Source: DATGMB01 sp035293845 (GTDB taxonomy: Bacteria > Acidobacteriota > Terriglobia > Bryobacterales > Bryobacteraceae). From it: DNA of 31,896 nucleotides. Below the pieces are notes generated by a model. That model saw only the letters and a program-made list of their open reading frames with translations. It was not told the origin of the DNA and did no database searches. Positions 1 through 8,184 of this stretch are shown piece after piece. The position numbers were made by a program, and so were the translations under genes. The stretch lies in contig DATGMB010000204.1 in the NCBI GenBank assembly GCA_035293845.1, positions 1 through 31,896 of the forward strand. The letters are read 5' to 3'. Every line of letters starts with the position of its first letter. The first letter of the stretch is position 1.

Positions 1-82
1 CCCCGGTGATCGAGTAGTCCGACGCGAATGCCGGCACTGCCATCAACGGGCAGAGAAGAAGGGCGACAAAAGATCGAAGCAT
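1..82 (-). CDS. Secreted protein of unknown function (5' end only)
   Basis: Only the first 27 codons lie in the window; the gene continues past base 1. The ATG is at 82-80. The encoded start, MLRSFVALLLC followed by PLMAVPAFA-SDYS, is a textbook Sec signal peptide: basic residue, hydrophobic core and an AxA cleavage site. A GGGAGT stretch about ten bases upstream can serve as ribosome binding site. It is downstream of, and on the same strand as, the PQQ dehydrogenase, separated by about 126 bp, so it could belong to the same transcript or be independent. It could be the cytochrome partner missing from the upstream dehydrogenases, but nothing visible shows that. Function unknown. Confidence 0.6.
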   Translation of the reverse strand, partial: MLRSFVALLLCPLMAVPAFASDYSITG

Positions 83-208
83 AGCGGGTACTCCCATTAT
101 GGCCGCAAACTGATTACCAATGCTGAGGTATACGAAGACTGAGACGCTACGGTTCGGGAATTCTTAACGGGTGTGCGAATCCGGGACAGGTGTAGCGTTT
201 CCGGACAG

Positions 209-2065
209 CTACAGTCCGAACGCGGTCAGCGCCGCCTCCCGCCCCGTGCCCGAAGCGATCACCACCAGCTGGCGGCCCGAAGCGGTGCGGTACGTCATCG
301 GCGTGCCGGTCGTCCGCCGGCCCAGGTCGAAGCTCCACAGTTCCGCGCCGTCGCGGGTGTCGATGGCGTGAATCGCGTTATCCCCGCCGCCGCAGAAAAT
401 CACGCCGCCTCGGGTCACGATGGCGCCCATCGCGCCCGCCGCGCCCAGCCGCTCGGGGAGTTTTACGCCCGCCAGCGCCGGATTCGTCCGTAGCCGCGCG
501 TCATCGCCGAACGGAATGCGCCACACGATCTCGCCCTGATTCAGGTCGATGGCGGTCAGATGCCCGTACGGCGGCTTGAGCAGCGGGATGCCGTGGTGGA
601 ACGTCGTATTCCCCTGCTCGCCCACATAATCGGCGTCCACCTCGCCGGGGACCGGCTGGGCCACCTTTTTCAAGCGCGCCAGCGCCGGCTGGTTGGTCGA
701 TTTCACGTAGAGAATGCCGGTATCCGGGTCGAGCGCGCCGCCGCCCCAGTTGGCCCCACCGATCACGCCGGGCCGCATCAGGGTTCCCTCGAGACTCGGC
801 GGCGTATAGATCGGCCCGAGGCGGTATTTCTTCATCTCCGCCTGCGCCTCGGCCTTCAGCTCGGGCGTGAGGTCGAAGGCATCGTCGAGCGAAACGCCCT
901 GCTCCTCGAAGGCCGGCGGCTTGGAGGGGAACGGCTGTGTGGGCCAGGCATGCTCGCCCGGCGCATCGCTGGCTGGAACCGGCCGCTCCTCGATCGGCCA
1001 CACCGGCTTACCGGTGAAACGGTCGAAGACGAACGCCCAGCAGTTCTTGGTGAGCTGCACCACCGCGTCGACCGTGCGGCCGCCCGGATGGATGCGCGCC
1101 AACACCGGCGGTCCCGGCGGGTCGTAATCCCAAAGCCCGTGATGCACGATCTGGAAGTGCCACTTGCGCTTGCCCGTGGCGGCGTCCAGGCAGACCAGCG
1201 ACTCGCCGAAGAGGTTCGCGCCCGGCCGCGCTCCGCCGTAGAAATCGTTGCTCGGCGTGCTCACGGGCAGAAACAGCAGCCCGCTCGCGGCATCGAGCGT
1301 CATCGGCGCCCATACATTGGTGTGTCCGGTGTATGCAGCCGAGCCGCCGCCCCAGGTATCCGCGCCGGTCTCGCCGGGACGCGGCACGGTGTAGAACGTC
1401 CACACCAGCTTGCCCGTGCGGGCGTCGAACGCGCGGACGTCGCCCGGCGGGTCCTTCTTGTACGCCAGCCGGTCCGCCACGCCGTTCCCGACGATCACCA
1501 GATTCTTGTAGATCACCGGCGGCGACGTGTTGGTGTACTGCTTCGGATTGGTCTCCCACCGCAGCCCGGTCACCAGGTTGACGACGCCGTTATCGCCAAA
1601 ATCCGCCACCGGCCGGCCGCTTTCCGCATCGAGCGCGATCAGGCGGTAGCGGCTATTCATGAAAATCCGCAGCTTGCCGCGCGCGTCGCGCCAGGCCGCC
1701 ACGCCGCGGTGCACGAAACCCGTGCCGTTGGGCACCTGCCCGTCTTCGTAAGCCTTGGGATCGTAGGACCATCGCAGGCGCCCGGTTCCGGCATCGAGCG
1801 CCACCACGCGGTTATACGGCGTACTCAAGTACAGCACGCCGCCGATGGCGAGCGGCGTTGCCTCGAACATTCCGGGCGTGGTCTTGTATTCCGCGAGCGG
1901 CGCTTCGCCGGTTTTCCATTCCCACGCGACCTTCAGCCCGCGCACGTTGGCGCGCGTGATCGCGTCGAGCGGCGAATAGTGCGTCGAGCCCGCGCCGGCA
2001 TACTCCGGCCACTCCTGCGCGCAGGCCAGCGCGGCCAAAGCCGCCGCTGCAATCATCCGTTTCAT
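209..2065 (-). CDS. Periplasmic PQQ-dependent (quinoprotein) dehydrogenase
   Basis: A 618-residue exported quinoprotein of the glucose/alcohol dehydrogenase type. It would oxidise a sugar or alcohol in the periplasm with PQQ as cofactor and pass electrons to the respiratory chain. The start MKRMIAAAALAALACA is a signal peptide. The body shows recurring beta-propeller blades (VVALDAGTGRLRWSYD, VRAFDARTGKLVWTF, LVCLDAATGKRKWHF, LTAIDLNQGEIVWRI, IHAIDTRDGAELWSF), each ending in the G-x-x-x-W/L-x-W/F tryptophan-docking pattern. No CxxCH haem motif is present, so it is not a quinohaemoprotein and needs a separate electron acceptor. I chose the ATG at 2065 because a strong GGAGG lies 6 nt upstream and it overlaps the GMC oxidoreductase stop by ATGA; a 27-codon upstream extension is open but lies inside that gene. 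Third gene of the operon. The substrate cannot be told from sequence alone. Confidence 0.9.
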   Translation of the reverse strand: MKRMIAAAALAALACAQEWPEYAGAGSTHYSPLDAITRANVRGLKVAWEWKTGEAPLAEYKTTPGMFEATPLAIGGVLYLSTPYNRVVALDAGTGRLRWSYDPKAYEDGQVPNGTGFVHRGVAAWRDARGKLRIFMNSRYRLIALDAESGRPVADFGDNGVVNLVTGLRWETNPKQYTNTSPPVIYKNLVIVGNGVADRLAYKKDPPGDVRAFDARTGKLVWTFYTVPRPGETGADTWGGGSAAYTGHTNVWAPMTLDAASGLLFLPVSTPSNDFYGGARPGANLFGESLVCLDAATGKRKWHFQIVHHGLWDYDPPGPPVLARIHPGGRTVDAVVQLTKNCWAFVFDRFTGKPVWPIEERPVPASDAPGEHAWPTQPFPSKPPAFEEQGVSLDDAFDLTPELKAEAQAEMKKYRLGPIYTPPSLEGTLMRPGVIGGANWGGGALDPDTGILYVKSTNQPALARLKKVAQPVPGEVDADYVGEQGNTTFHHGIPLLKPPYGHLTAIDLNQGEIVWRIPFGDDARLRTNPALAGVKLPERLGAAGAMGAIVTRGGVIFCGGGDNAIHAIDTRDGAELWSFDLGRRTTGTPMTYRTASGRQLVVIASGTGREAALTAFGL

Positions 2066-3654
2066 CCATTCCTCCGGAACCGCTCCGCAATCCGTTCCGC
2101 CGAGCGTAGCGTCAAAGCCGTGAACGTCAGCGTACCGTTCGTGCATCCTGCGTTCGGCAGCGTCGGCGAGCCCACCACGAACAGGTTCTCATGGTCGTGC
2201 GTCTGCCCGAAGCTGTCCGTTACGCTGGCGCCCGGGTCCGTGCCCATGCGGCAGCCCCCGGCCGGATGGTCCCAGTAATTCCCCGCGGAGGTCGCCAGAA
2301 TCTTCCCATGATCGTTCTTCGCCAGGTCGCCGAAGAGCGCGTGGAAATGCTCGCGCACGGCCGGCTCGCGCGCTTCCGTGGCGGCATCCGGCCGGTGGCG
2401 GATCGCGGGCATCGGGTCGCCCCAGCGATTGCGCGACGAATCGTCCAGCGTGAGCGAGCTCTCGCGGTCCGGATGCACGTCGTAGTACCCACGCACGCGC
2501 GCCGTGCCGCGGCGGCTGCGGGCGCGCCAATCGGCCAGCAGTGCGTCGCCGAGCAGCACCCGCCCATCGCCCGCGCGCAGCCGCGGCTCGTGCCCGCTCG
2601 CGCTTTCCCAAACCCGCAGATCGTGGCGCACGAACCCGCCGCCACGCGGCACGCGGAAAAACTGCCGGGAAATCAGCCCGTGCTGCTCGTTCATCCCAGG
2701 GTAAATGCGGGCGTCGATTTCGATGAACGCGGAAAGGAATGCATGCCCGCACATGTACCGGCCCACCAGGCCCGAGGAATTCGCCAGCCCGCTGGGAAAC
2801 CGCGAGCACGCCGAGAGCAGCAGCAAATGCGGGCTCCAGCAATAGCCCGAAGCCAGGACGAACACCGGCGCGCGATATTCGTGCGCTTCCTCCGGCCGGT
2901 CCCGGTGGACCGCCTGCGCCGCCGCCACCGCCGATTTACCTTCCGCCAGCACCAGCTTCCGCACCAGCGTCCGGTCATGCAAGGCGAAGCCCTTGCGCGC
3001 GAGCAGCCGCTTGAACGTAAAATCCGGGGAATAGCGCGCGCCCGTGGGGCAGATCGTGCATGTATTGCAGCGAATACACTGCGCCCGGCCGTCGTAGGGC
3101 TGCGTGTTCTTGGCCTGCGGCGTGGTCTGGAACGGGATGCCGGTTTTTTCCGCCCACCGCTTGAGCTCGATCAGGTTGTGGGTCATGGCCATGGCCGGCA
3201 TCGGATACGGCTCGGACCGCCGGTCCTCCGGATGCGGGCTGGGCTCGCCCGAGACACCGAGCCGCCGCTCCGCCTCGCAGTAGAACTTTTCGAGCTCCGC
3301 CCACTCGATCGGCCAGTCCGTATACAGCCCGAACAGGGACTTCAACCGCAGATCCTCTTCGGAGAAACGGTTGCACGTGCCGCCCCAGTGCAGCGCCGAG
3401 CCGCCCACCGCCATGGTCCGGGAAATGACGCCCTTGGCGGCCTGGTCTTCGATGAAATCTCCCGGCCAGGGGTTTTCCGCATATTCGATGCTGCGCTGCC
3501 GGTAGCGCATGCGGTTTTCAAGGTCGAACAGCTTGCTTCCGGCTTCGATCACCGTGATCGAGATTCCGGGCCGCAGCTCCGAGAGCTTCAGCGCCAGCAT
3601 GGCAGCCGAAATGCCGCCGCCGATGATGCAGACGTCCGATTCGTGCACCGGCAT
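2062..3654 (-). CDS. GMC-family FAD oxidoreductase, catalytic subunit of a gluconate/glucose dehydrogenase-like complex
   Basis: A 530-residue GMC flavoprotein. The N-terminus has a Rossmann beta-alpha-beta with GGGISAA at residues 12-18. The C-terminal GMC_oxred_C part has the catalytic pair, His463 in HPAGGC and Asn506 in GCTNGTLT. Residues 193-202 (CIRCNTCTIC) form C-x2-C-x2-C-x2-C. Large subunits of FAD glucose and gluconate dehydrogenases carry a 3Fe-4S cluster in the matching insertion, so an iron-sulfur relay is likely. No signal peptide of its own is seen. In this family the large subunit is exported by riding with the Tat-signal-bearing small subunit, which here is the gene directly upstream; its TGA shares one base with this ATG. 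The ATG at 3654 is preferred over an upstream start that would run into that gene. Probable role: periplasmic oxidation of a sugar, sugar acid or polyol. Confidence 0.9.
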   Translation of the reverse strand: MPVHESDVCIIGGGISAAMLALKLSELRPGISITVIEAGSKLFDLENRMRYRQRSIEYAENPWPGDFIEDQAAKGVISRTMAVGGSALHWGGTCNRFSEEDLRLKSLFGLYTDWPIEWAELEKFYCEAERRLGVSGEPSPHPEDRRSEPYPMPAMAMTHNLIELKRWAEKTGIPFQTTPQAKNTQPYDGRAQCIRCNTCTICPTGARYSPDFTFKRLLARKGFALHDRTLVRKLVLAEGKSAVAAAQAVHRDRPEEAHEYRAPVFVLASGYCWSPHLLLLSACSRFPSGLANSSGLVGRYMCGHAFLSAFIEIDARIYPGMNEQHGLISRQFFRVPRGGGFVRHDLRVWESASGHEPRLRAGDGRVLLGDALLADWRARSRRGTARVRGYYDVHPDRESSLTLDDSSRNRWGDPMPAIRHRPDAATEAREPAVREHFHALFGDLAKNDHGKILATSAGNYWDHPAGGCRMGTDPGASVTDSFGQTHDHENLFVVGSPTLPNAGCTNGTLTFTALTLRSAERIAERFRRNG

Positions 3655-4145
3655 CAGCGCAGCTCCTTCGGCGGATCCTCCGACCCCGCGAGGCCGCGGC
3701 ATTTATCGCGGCCGATCGCCGCTCGGTAGCAGAGGTCGTTGGCGTCGCTAGACCGGAAATACCAGGCTATCAGGTCGCTCGCCACGTGCCGCCCGTCCGG
3801 CGTGCGCGGCAGGTCCGCGACCTTCACCTCCTCGAGCGCGGCCGCGACGGCCTCCGCGGAAGGCTCCGGCCCCAGCGCGGCGAGCTGCTTCACGTAGCTG
3901 GCCACCGGCAGCGCCGGCTTGGTGCGCAGGCGGGTGAAGCCGTATCCGTGATCCATCTCCGCGCCCCCGCGGTAGCCGCGCACCCACTGCGCGAAACCTT
4001 CGGCCGCCGAAGCCGCATCGACCGCGGAGGGCAACACGACGCGAGCCAGCGCCCGCAAGTTCGCCGCCTGCGCGCCCGGAAACGGCTCTTGCGCGCGCCC
4101 GATGCCGAGCGCCGCCATCCATCCGAGAAGGGTTCGCCGTTGCAT
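3654..4145 (-). CDS. Gluconate 2-dehydrogenase subunit 3-like protein with Tat signal
   Basis: A 163-residue protein that begins MQRRTLLGWMAALGIGRAQ: a twin-arginine motif (RRTLLG), a hydrophobic stretch and a cleavage-like end. Small size, the Tat leader, and position immediately before a GMC catalytic subunit fit the 'gluconate 2-dehydrogenase subunit 3' family, which helps assembly and Tat export of the flavoprotein. The middle (LRALARVVLPS) resembles the conserved family start LxAlaxxiiP. The ATG at 4145 places the twin arginine at residues 3-4; a longer frame exists upstream but would bury the signal. A TATACT hexamer ends 12 nt before this ATG and may be the operon -10 element. First gene of the operon with the GMC and PQQ dehydrogenases. 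Confidence 0.8.
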   Translation of the reverse strand: MQRRTLLGWMAALGIGRAQEPFPGAQAANLRALARVVLPSAVDAASAAEGFAQWVRGYRGGAEMDHGYGFTRLRTKPALPVASYVKQLAALGPEPSAEAVAAALEEVKVADLPRTPDGRHVASDLIAWYFRSSDANDLCYRAAIGRDKCRGLAGSEDPPKELR

Positions 4146-4226
4146 AAGGATTCCGGCAGTATATCGCAGCCGCGCGAGTGACACGAACCGCACGCCCGGT
4201 CCGTGCAGTAGAATGATCCGACAGCT
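4146..4226. promoter_or_regulatory. Divergent promoter region (dehydrogenase operon / amidohydrolase)
   Basis: This 81-bp gap separates divergent starts. On the minus strand TATACT (bases 4158-4163) lies 12 nt before the subunit-3 ATG. On the plus strand TAGAAT (4209-4214) lies 12 nt before the amidohydrolase ATG. Neither has a convincing -35 at 16-18 nt, and neither start has a strong Shine-Dalgarno, which suggests very short or absent 5' leaders. Confidence 0.4.
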
Positions 4227-5945
4227 ATGAGCGCCGAACGCCACAGCCCCCTACGCCACAGCAGACGCGCAATCCTGAGAGCGGCCGCAGCCGGATTCGC
4301 CGGCCTCGCCGGGCCGGCGGCGGGCCGTGCCGCGCCGGACGAGGGCGACCTCGTCGTCTACAACGCGCGCGTCCACACCGTCGATCCCGCCACACCCCAG
4401 GCCGAGGCATTTCTCGTGAAGTCCGGCCGATTCGCCGCGGTGGGGAGCAGCGCGGAGATGCGCGGGCTGGCCGGCAAGGGAGCGCGCAGCCTGGATGCCA
4501 GGGGGATGGCCGTAGTGCCCGGCTTCATCGATACGCACAACCACGCGACGGGCAATGTGCTGCTCTATGAAGTGCTCGTTGGCAACCCGTACGAAGTCGA
4601 GTTCGTGACGATCGCCGGCATCGTAGAGAAGCTCCGCGCCAAAGCGCGCCAGACGCCGCCGGGGTTCTGGGTCGAGGGCTACTTCTTCGACGATACGAAA
4701 CTCAAAGACAACCGCCCGCCGAATGTTCACGACCTCGACCAGGTTTCGCAGGAGCATCCCGTCGCGGTGCACCATCGCGGCGGGCACACCAGCTTCTACA
4801 ACAGCCAGGCGCTCGAAATGGCGGGTATCCGCCGCGACACCCCAAACCCGCCGGGAGGCACCTTCGACCGCGACGCCTCCGGAGCGCTCAACGGCCGCGT
4901 CACGGATCGCGCCAACGCCGCGCTCGCCCGCGTGGGCCGGCGCCAGTCCTTCAGCGAATCCGAGCGCCTGGAGCGCGACCGCAACGGCCTGGCCTATATC
5001 TCCAAACAGTTCGTGCGGTACGGCGTCACCAGCGTCCACCACGAGGGCGGCAATCTGGGCGCGCTCCAGGAGGTGCGCGAGCGCGGCGGCCTGCTGCACC
5101 GCGTCAGTTATGAAGCCGCGGGCCGCGTGCTGGACTCGATGATCGCCGCCGGTCTCCAGACTGGCTTCGGCGACGAGTGGATCCGGCTCGGCGCTACCTC
5201 CGAACACACCGTGGACGGGTCGTTTTCCGAGCGCACAATGGCGCTCAGCATGCCTTATCCCGGCATGACGCCGCCGTACCACGGCAACATCACGGAAACG
5301 CAGGACGACCTGAACGCCTGGGTCGAGCGCGTGCACCGGGCCGGCATACAGGTCAACTGCCACGCCAACGGCGATGTGGCCATCGGCATGATGATGACGG
5401 CGGTCGAGCGCGCGCAAAAACTCTTCCCCCGCACCGATGCGCGGCCCAAAATCACGCATTGCACCCTGATCGACGACGGCCTCGTGCGGCGGATCAGGGC
5501 CGCCGGCGCCGTGCCCGCGCTGTTCACCACTTACGCCTATTACAACTCCGATAAGTTCGTCTACTACGGCGAAGATCTGATGCGCCGGTCGATGGCGTTC
5601 CGCACGCTACTGGACGCCGGGGTGGTGGCGGCCGCGGGCTCCGATTTCAGCCCCGGCCCGTTCGACCCCCGCATGGCAATTCAGGGCATGGTCACCCGCA
5701 CCGGCTGGGATGGCAAGACCTGGGGCGCCAACCAGCGCATCACGATCGCGGAGGCGCTCCGGGTGAACACCCTGAACGGCGCATACAACTCGCACGAGGA
5801 GGCCCTCAAGGGATCGATCACGCCCGGCAAGCTGGCCGACTTCGTCGTGCTGGCCGAAGACCCGTTTACCATCGAACCTTCGAAGATCAAGGACATCGCG
5901 ATTGTGCGGACGGTGGTCGGCGGCCGGACGGTGTATCAGGCCTGA
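4227..5945 (+). CDS. Exported amidohydrolase of the YtcJ-like (Amidohydro_3) family
   Basis: A 572-residue metal-dependent hydrolase. The N-terminus has twin arginines in HSRRAILRAAAAG (residues 11-23) followed by an Ala/Gly hydrophobic stretch, a likely Tat signal. Then comes the typical beta-sandwich start (LVVYNARVHTVDP), the first metal motif FIDTHNH (His104, His106), later metal/substrate residues in NCHANGD and KITHCTLID, and the last Asp in AGSDFSPGP. The C-terminus again matches the family (GSITPGKLADFVVLAEDP). YtcJ-like proteins hydrolyse amide or related C-N bonds of small molecules; the natural substrate is usually unknown and is not revealed here. It stands alone on its strand, with a convergent methyltransferase 10 bp after its stop and no room for a separate terminator. 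Confidence 0.88.
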   Translation: MSAERHSPLRHSRRAILRAAAAGFAGLAGPAAGRAAPDEGDLVVYNARVHTVDPATPQAEAFLVKSGRFAAVGSSAEMRGLAGKGARSLDARGMAVVPGFIDTHNHATGNVLLYEVLVGNPYEVEFVTIAGIVEKLRAKARQTPPGFWVEGYFFDDTKLKDNRPPNVHDLDQVSQEHPVAVHHRGGHTSFYNSQALEMAGIRRDTPNPPGGTFDRDASGALNGRVTDRANAALARVGRRQSFSESERLERDRNGLAYISKQFVRYGVTSVHHEGGNLGALQEVRERGGLLHRVSYEAAGRVLDSMIAAGLQTGFGDEWIRLGATSEHTVDGSFSERTMALSMPYPGMTPPYHGNITETQDDLNAWVERVHRAGIQVNCHANGDVAIGMMMTAVERAQKLFPRTDARPKITHCTLIDDGLVRRIRAAGAVPALFTTYAYYNSDKFVYYGEDLMRRSMAFRTLLDAGVVAAAGSDFSPGPFDPRMAIQGMVTRTGWDGKTWGANQRITIAEALRVNTLNGAYNSHEEALKGSITPGKLADFVVLAEDPFTIEPSKIKDIAIVRTVVGGRTVYQA

Positions 5946-5955
5946 GGCAGCGCGC

Positions 5956-6708
5956 TCAGCCGTTGCGCGCCACGGCAACCAGCCGGGCAGCATCGAGTCC
6001 GTACGCCCGGCCCTCCAGGTCGCCGTACAAGTCCACCGCGGCGAAGCCAGCCGACAGCAGGCGGTCCTTCAGCTCCCGTCCGGAATAAATCGTGTGCTCG
6101 AAGCGGAACGTTTTCGAGCGGCCGTCCCGGATGAGCGTCCATTCATTGCGGAGGCGCGTCCAATCGGCGCACACTTCGGGGCACTGCACGACCAGCGTTC
6201 CATCCTCGAGCCGGCTGCAGAACGCATCCTGCCAGTGCCGCGCCACCTTCTCCTTGCTGATCACATCGATCACCAGGACGCCTCCCGGCGCCAGGCTGGC
6301 GCGGAGATTCCGCAGCACGCGCAGGTCATCCTCCGGGTCCTCGAAATAGCCGAACGAAGTGAACAGGCTGCATGCCAGATCGAACGCGCCGGGGCGCTCG
6401 AAGCGGCGCATGTCCCGCTCGACCCACTCCACTTCGACACCCGCCTCTGCCGCCCGTTCGCGGGCGCGCTCCAGCAGAAACGGTGTACGGTCCACGCCGG
6501 TCACGCGGAAGTCATGCTGCGCGAAGCAGACGGCGTGGCGGCCGGGACCGCAGCACAAGTCGAGAACGGTATGCCCGGCAAAACCAGTCAGGCGCAGGAT
6601 CTGCTCGACCTGCCCGGGGGCCGCGGCAAACCGGTCCGGCGGAAACATCGCCGGGTACATCTCGCGCCAGAAGTCTTCATCCTCGAACCACGGCGCCGCG
6701 CTCACCAT
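5956..6708 (-). CDS. Class I SAM-dependent methyltransferase
   Basis: A 250-residue Rossmann-type methyltransferase. Motif I is VLDLCCGPGRHA (residues 48-59), followed by an acidic residue at the end of strand 2 (GVD, Asp73) that would bind the SAM ribose, then VERDMRRF (adenine-site acidic loop) and LAPGGVLVIDV near strand 5. A Methyltransf_25/11-type domain covers residues 45-140, and the rest may form a substrate cap. The ATG at 6708 overlaps the end of the upstream anion-transporter gene by 7 nt, so the two are cotranscribed and probably translationally coupled. A much longer reading frame (to 7041) simply runs through the transporter gene. The substrate is unknown. Confidence 0.85.
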   Translation of the reverse strand: MVSAAPWFEDEDFWREMYPAMFPPDRFAAAPGQVEQILRLTGFAGHTVLDLCCGPGRHAVCFAQHDFRVTGVDRTPFLLERARERAAEAGVEVEWVERDMRRFERPGAFDLACSLFTSFGYFEDPEDDLRVLRNLRASLAPGGVLVIDVISKEKVARHWQDAFCSRLEDGTLVVQCPEVCADWTRLRNEWTLIRDGRSKTFRFEHTIYSGRELKDRLLSAGFAAVDLYGDLEGRAYGLDAARLVAVARNG

Positions 6709-8141
6709 AGCCCCACCACCTTCCACCACAGCATTCCCACGCCCAGCCAGATCCCCAGGTTGACCAGCGAAATCAGAAATCCGATGCGCCACCAGTCGCC
6801 CTGCCGCACGTACCCGGCGTTGAAATAGACCGGCGCGGAGCCGGTGCCGTAATGCGTCATGGCCGCGTTCAGATTGGAGAAATACGCGAGCGGCAACGCG
6901 GCGGCGAGCGGCGGCACGCCGGCCGCCAGTGCCGCGGCCAGGAAGCCCGGATAGAGCGCCGTGACGTGCGCCGTCATGCTGGCGAAGCTGTAATGCACGT
7001 AGCAATAGGCCGCCACCAGCAGGATCAACGCCAGCGGCCACGGCCGGCCGGCGGTCAGCACGAACAGCTTCGCGGAAAGGATCTTCACCACGCCCAGCTC
7101 ATTCAACTGGTCCGCCATCATGACGAGCGGCGCGAACCAGATCAGCGCATCCCAGGCGCGGCGCTCGTCGAGCAGATCGTCCCAGGTGAGCACGCCCGTG
7201 ACGAGGATCGCGGAGAGCCCCGCCAGCGCGACGAATGTGTTCGGGACGCCGTGCAGCGGCGAGGTGATCCAGCCGGCCATCACCCCGATCATGATGGCCA
7301 CCAGCCACCGCTCCCGGCGGCTCAGAGGGCCCATCCGCGCGAGTTCGCGCTGCGCCAGCTCGCGCGCCGGTGCGGTGTCTTCGATCTCCGGCCGCATCCA
7401 TCGCGAGAGCAGCCACGGCACCGTCAGAAAGCACAGCAGGCCGGGGACGATCGAGCCCGAGATCCACCGCATCCACGTGAGCTCGACGTGCGCGATCTTC
7501 GCGGCGAATTCGGCGATCAGCGGATTCGCCGCCATGCCCGTCAGGAACATCGCCGAGGCATTGTACGTCGCATGGAAGGACACCAGCACCAGGAACGACC
7601 CCATGCGCCGCGCTGTTTTGCCCGGCTCCGAGCCGAACACGCCTGCGACGCTGCGCGCGATGGGAAACACCACGCCGCCGCCGCGCGCCGTATCCGAGGG
7701 GATGAATGGCGCGAGCACCATGTCCGCCGCCGCAATCGAATACCCCACCGTGAGCGGCGTGCGCCCGAAACGGCGGATAAAGAGATACCCGACGCGGAGG
7801 CCGAACCCGGTTGCGGTGAAGGCGCGCGAAAACAGGAACGCGGTGAAGATGAGCCAGACCGTGATGTTGCTGAAGCCGGAGAGCACGCGCGCGGGCGGCA
7901 GCGTGCCGCTCAGCGCCAGAAACGTCATCGCCAGCACGACGCTCGCGCCCATCGGCAGCGGCTGCGCGACCAGCGCGACGATCGTCGCCACGAAGACCGC
8001 GAGCAGGTGGTCCTGCTGCCGGGTCAGACCCGCGAAAGGCAGAAACCACAGGGCCGCTCCGGGCACGAGCACGGCGAGCCAGCGCCAGAGCGCGCCGCGG
8101 CTGGTGGGAATCTTGAGGGAGGGTTGGACGGTGGTGGCCAC
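6702..8141 (-). CDS. DASS/SLC13 family anion transporter (dicarboxylate-type)
   Basis: An integral inner-membrane protein of about 479 residues with roughly a dozen hydrophobic segments. It matches the divalent anion:sodium symporter family (CitT/2-oxoglutarate-malate translocator type): FSNITVWLI near residues 90-98, the hairpin-loop signature PSDTARGGG near 148-156, and the second repeat's SNLNAAMTHYGTG near the C-terminus. Likely cargo is a C4/C5 dicarboxylate or related acid, imported with a cation. Start choice is uncertain. An open GTG at 8192 gives 17 more residues but overlaps the start of the divergent Gfo/Idh gene, so I prefer the GTG at 8141; neither has a good Shine-Dalgarno. It leads the small operon with the methyltransferase. 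Confidence 0.85.
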   Translation of the reverse strand: MATTVQPSLKIPTSRGALWRWLAVLVPGAALWFLPFAGLTRQQDHLLAVFVATIVALVAQPLPMGASVVLAMTFLALSGTLPPARVLSGFSNITVWLIFTAFLFSRAFTATGFGLRVGYLFIRRFGRTPLTVGYSIAAADMVLAPFIPSDTARGGGVVFPIARSVAGVFGSEPGKTARRMGSFLVLVSFHATYNASAMFLTGMAANPLIAEFAAKIAHVELTWMRWISGSIVPGLLCFLTVPWLLSRWMRPEIEDTAPARELAQRELARMGPLSRRERWLVAIMIGVMAGWITSPLHGVPNTFVALAGLSAILVTGVLTWDDLLDERRAWDALIWFAPLVMMADQLNELGVVKILSAKLFVLTAGRPWPLALILLVAAYCYVHYSFASMTAHVTALYPGFLAAALAAGVPPLAAALPLAYFSNLNAAMTHYGTGSAPVYFNAGYVRQGDWWRIGFLISLVNLGIWLGVGMLWWKVVGLW

Positions 8142-8184
8142 GGCGGTTCCGTAATCCGCTATGGTAGTCGAAAGGAGACCCAGT

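Noticed and set aside
560..2278. A 572-codon plus-strand frame
   Set aside because: Mirror of the PQQ dehydrogenase gene, which has clear propeller motifs on the other strand.
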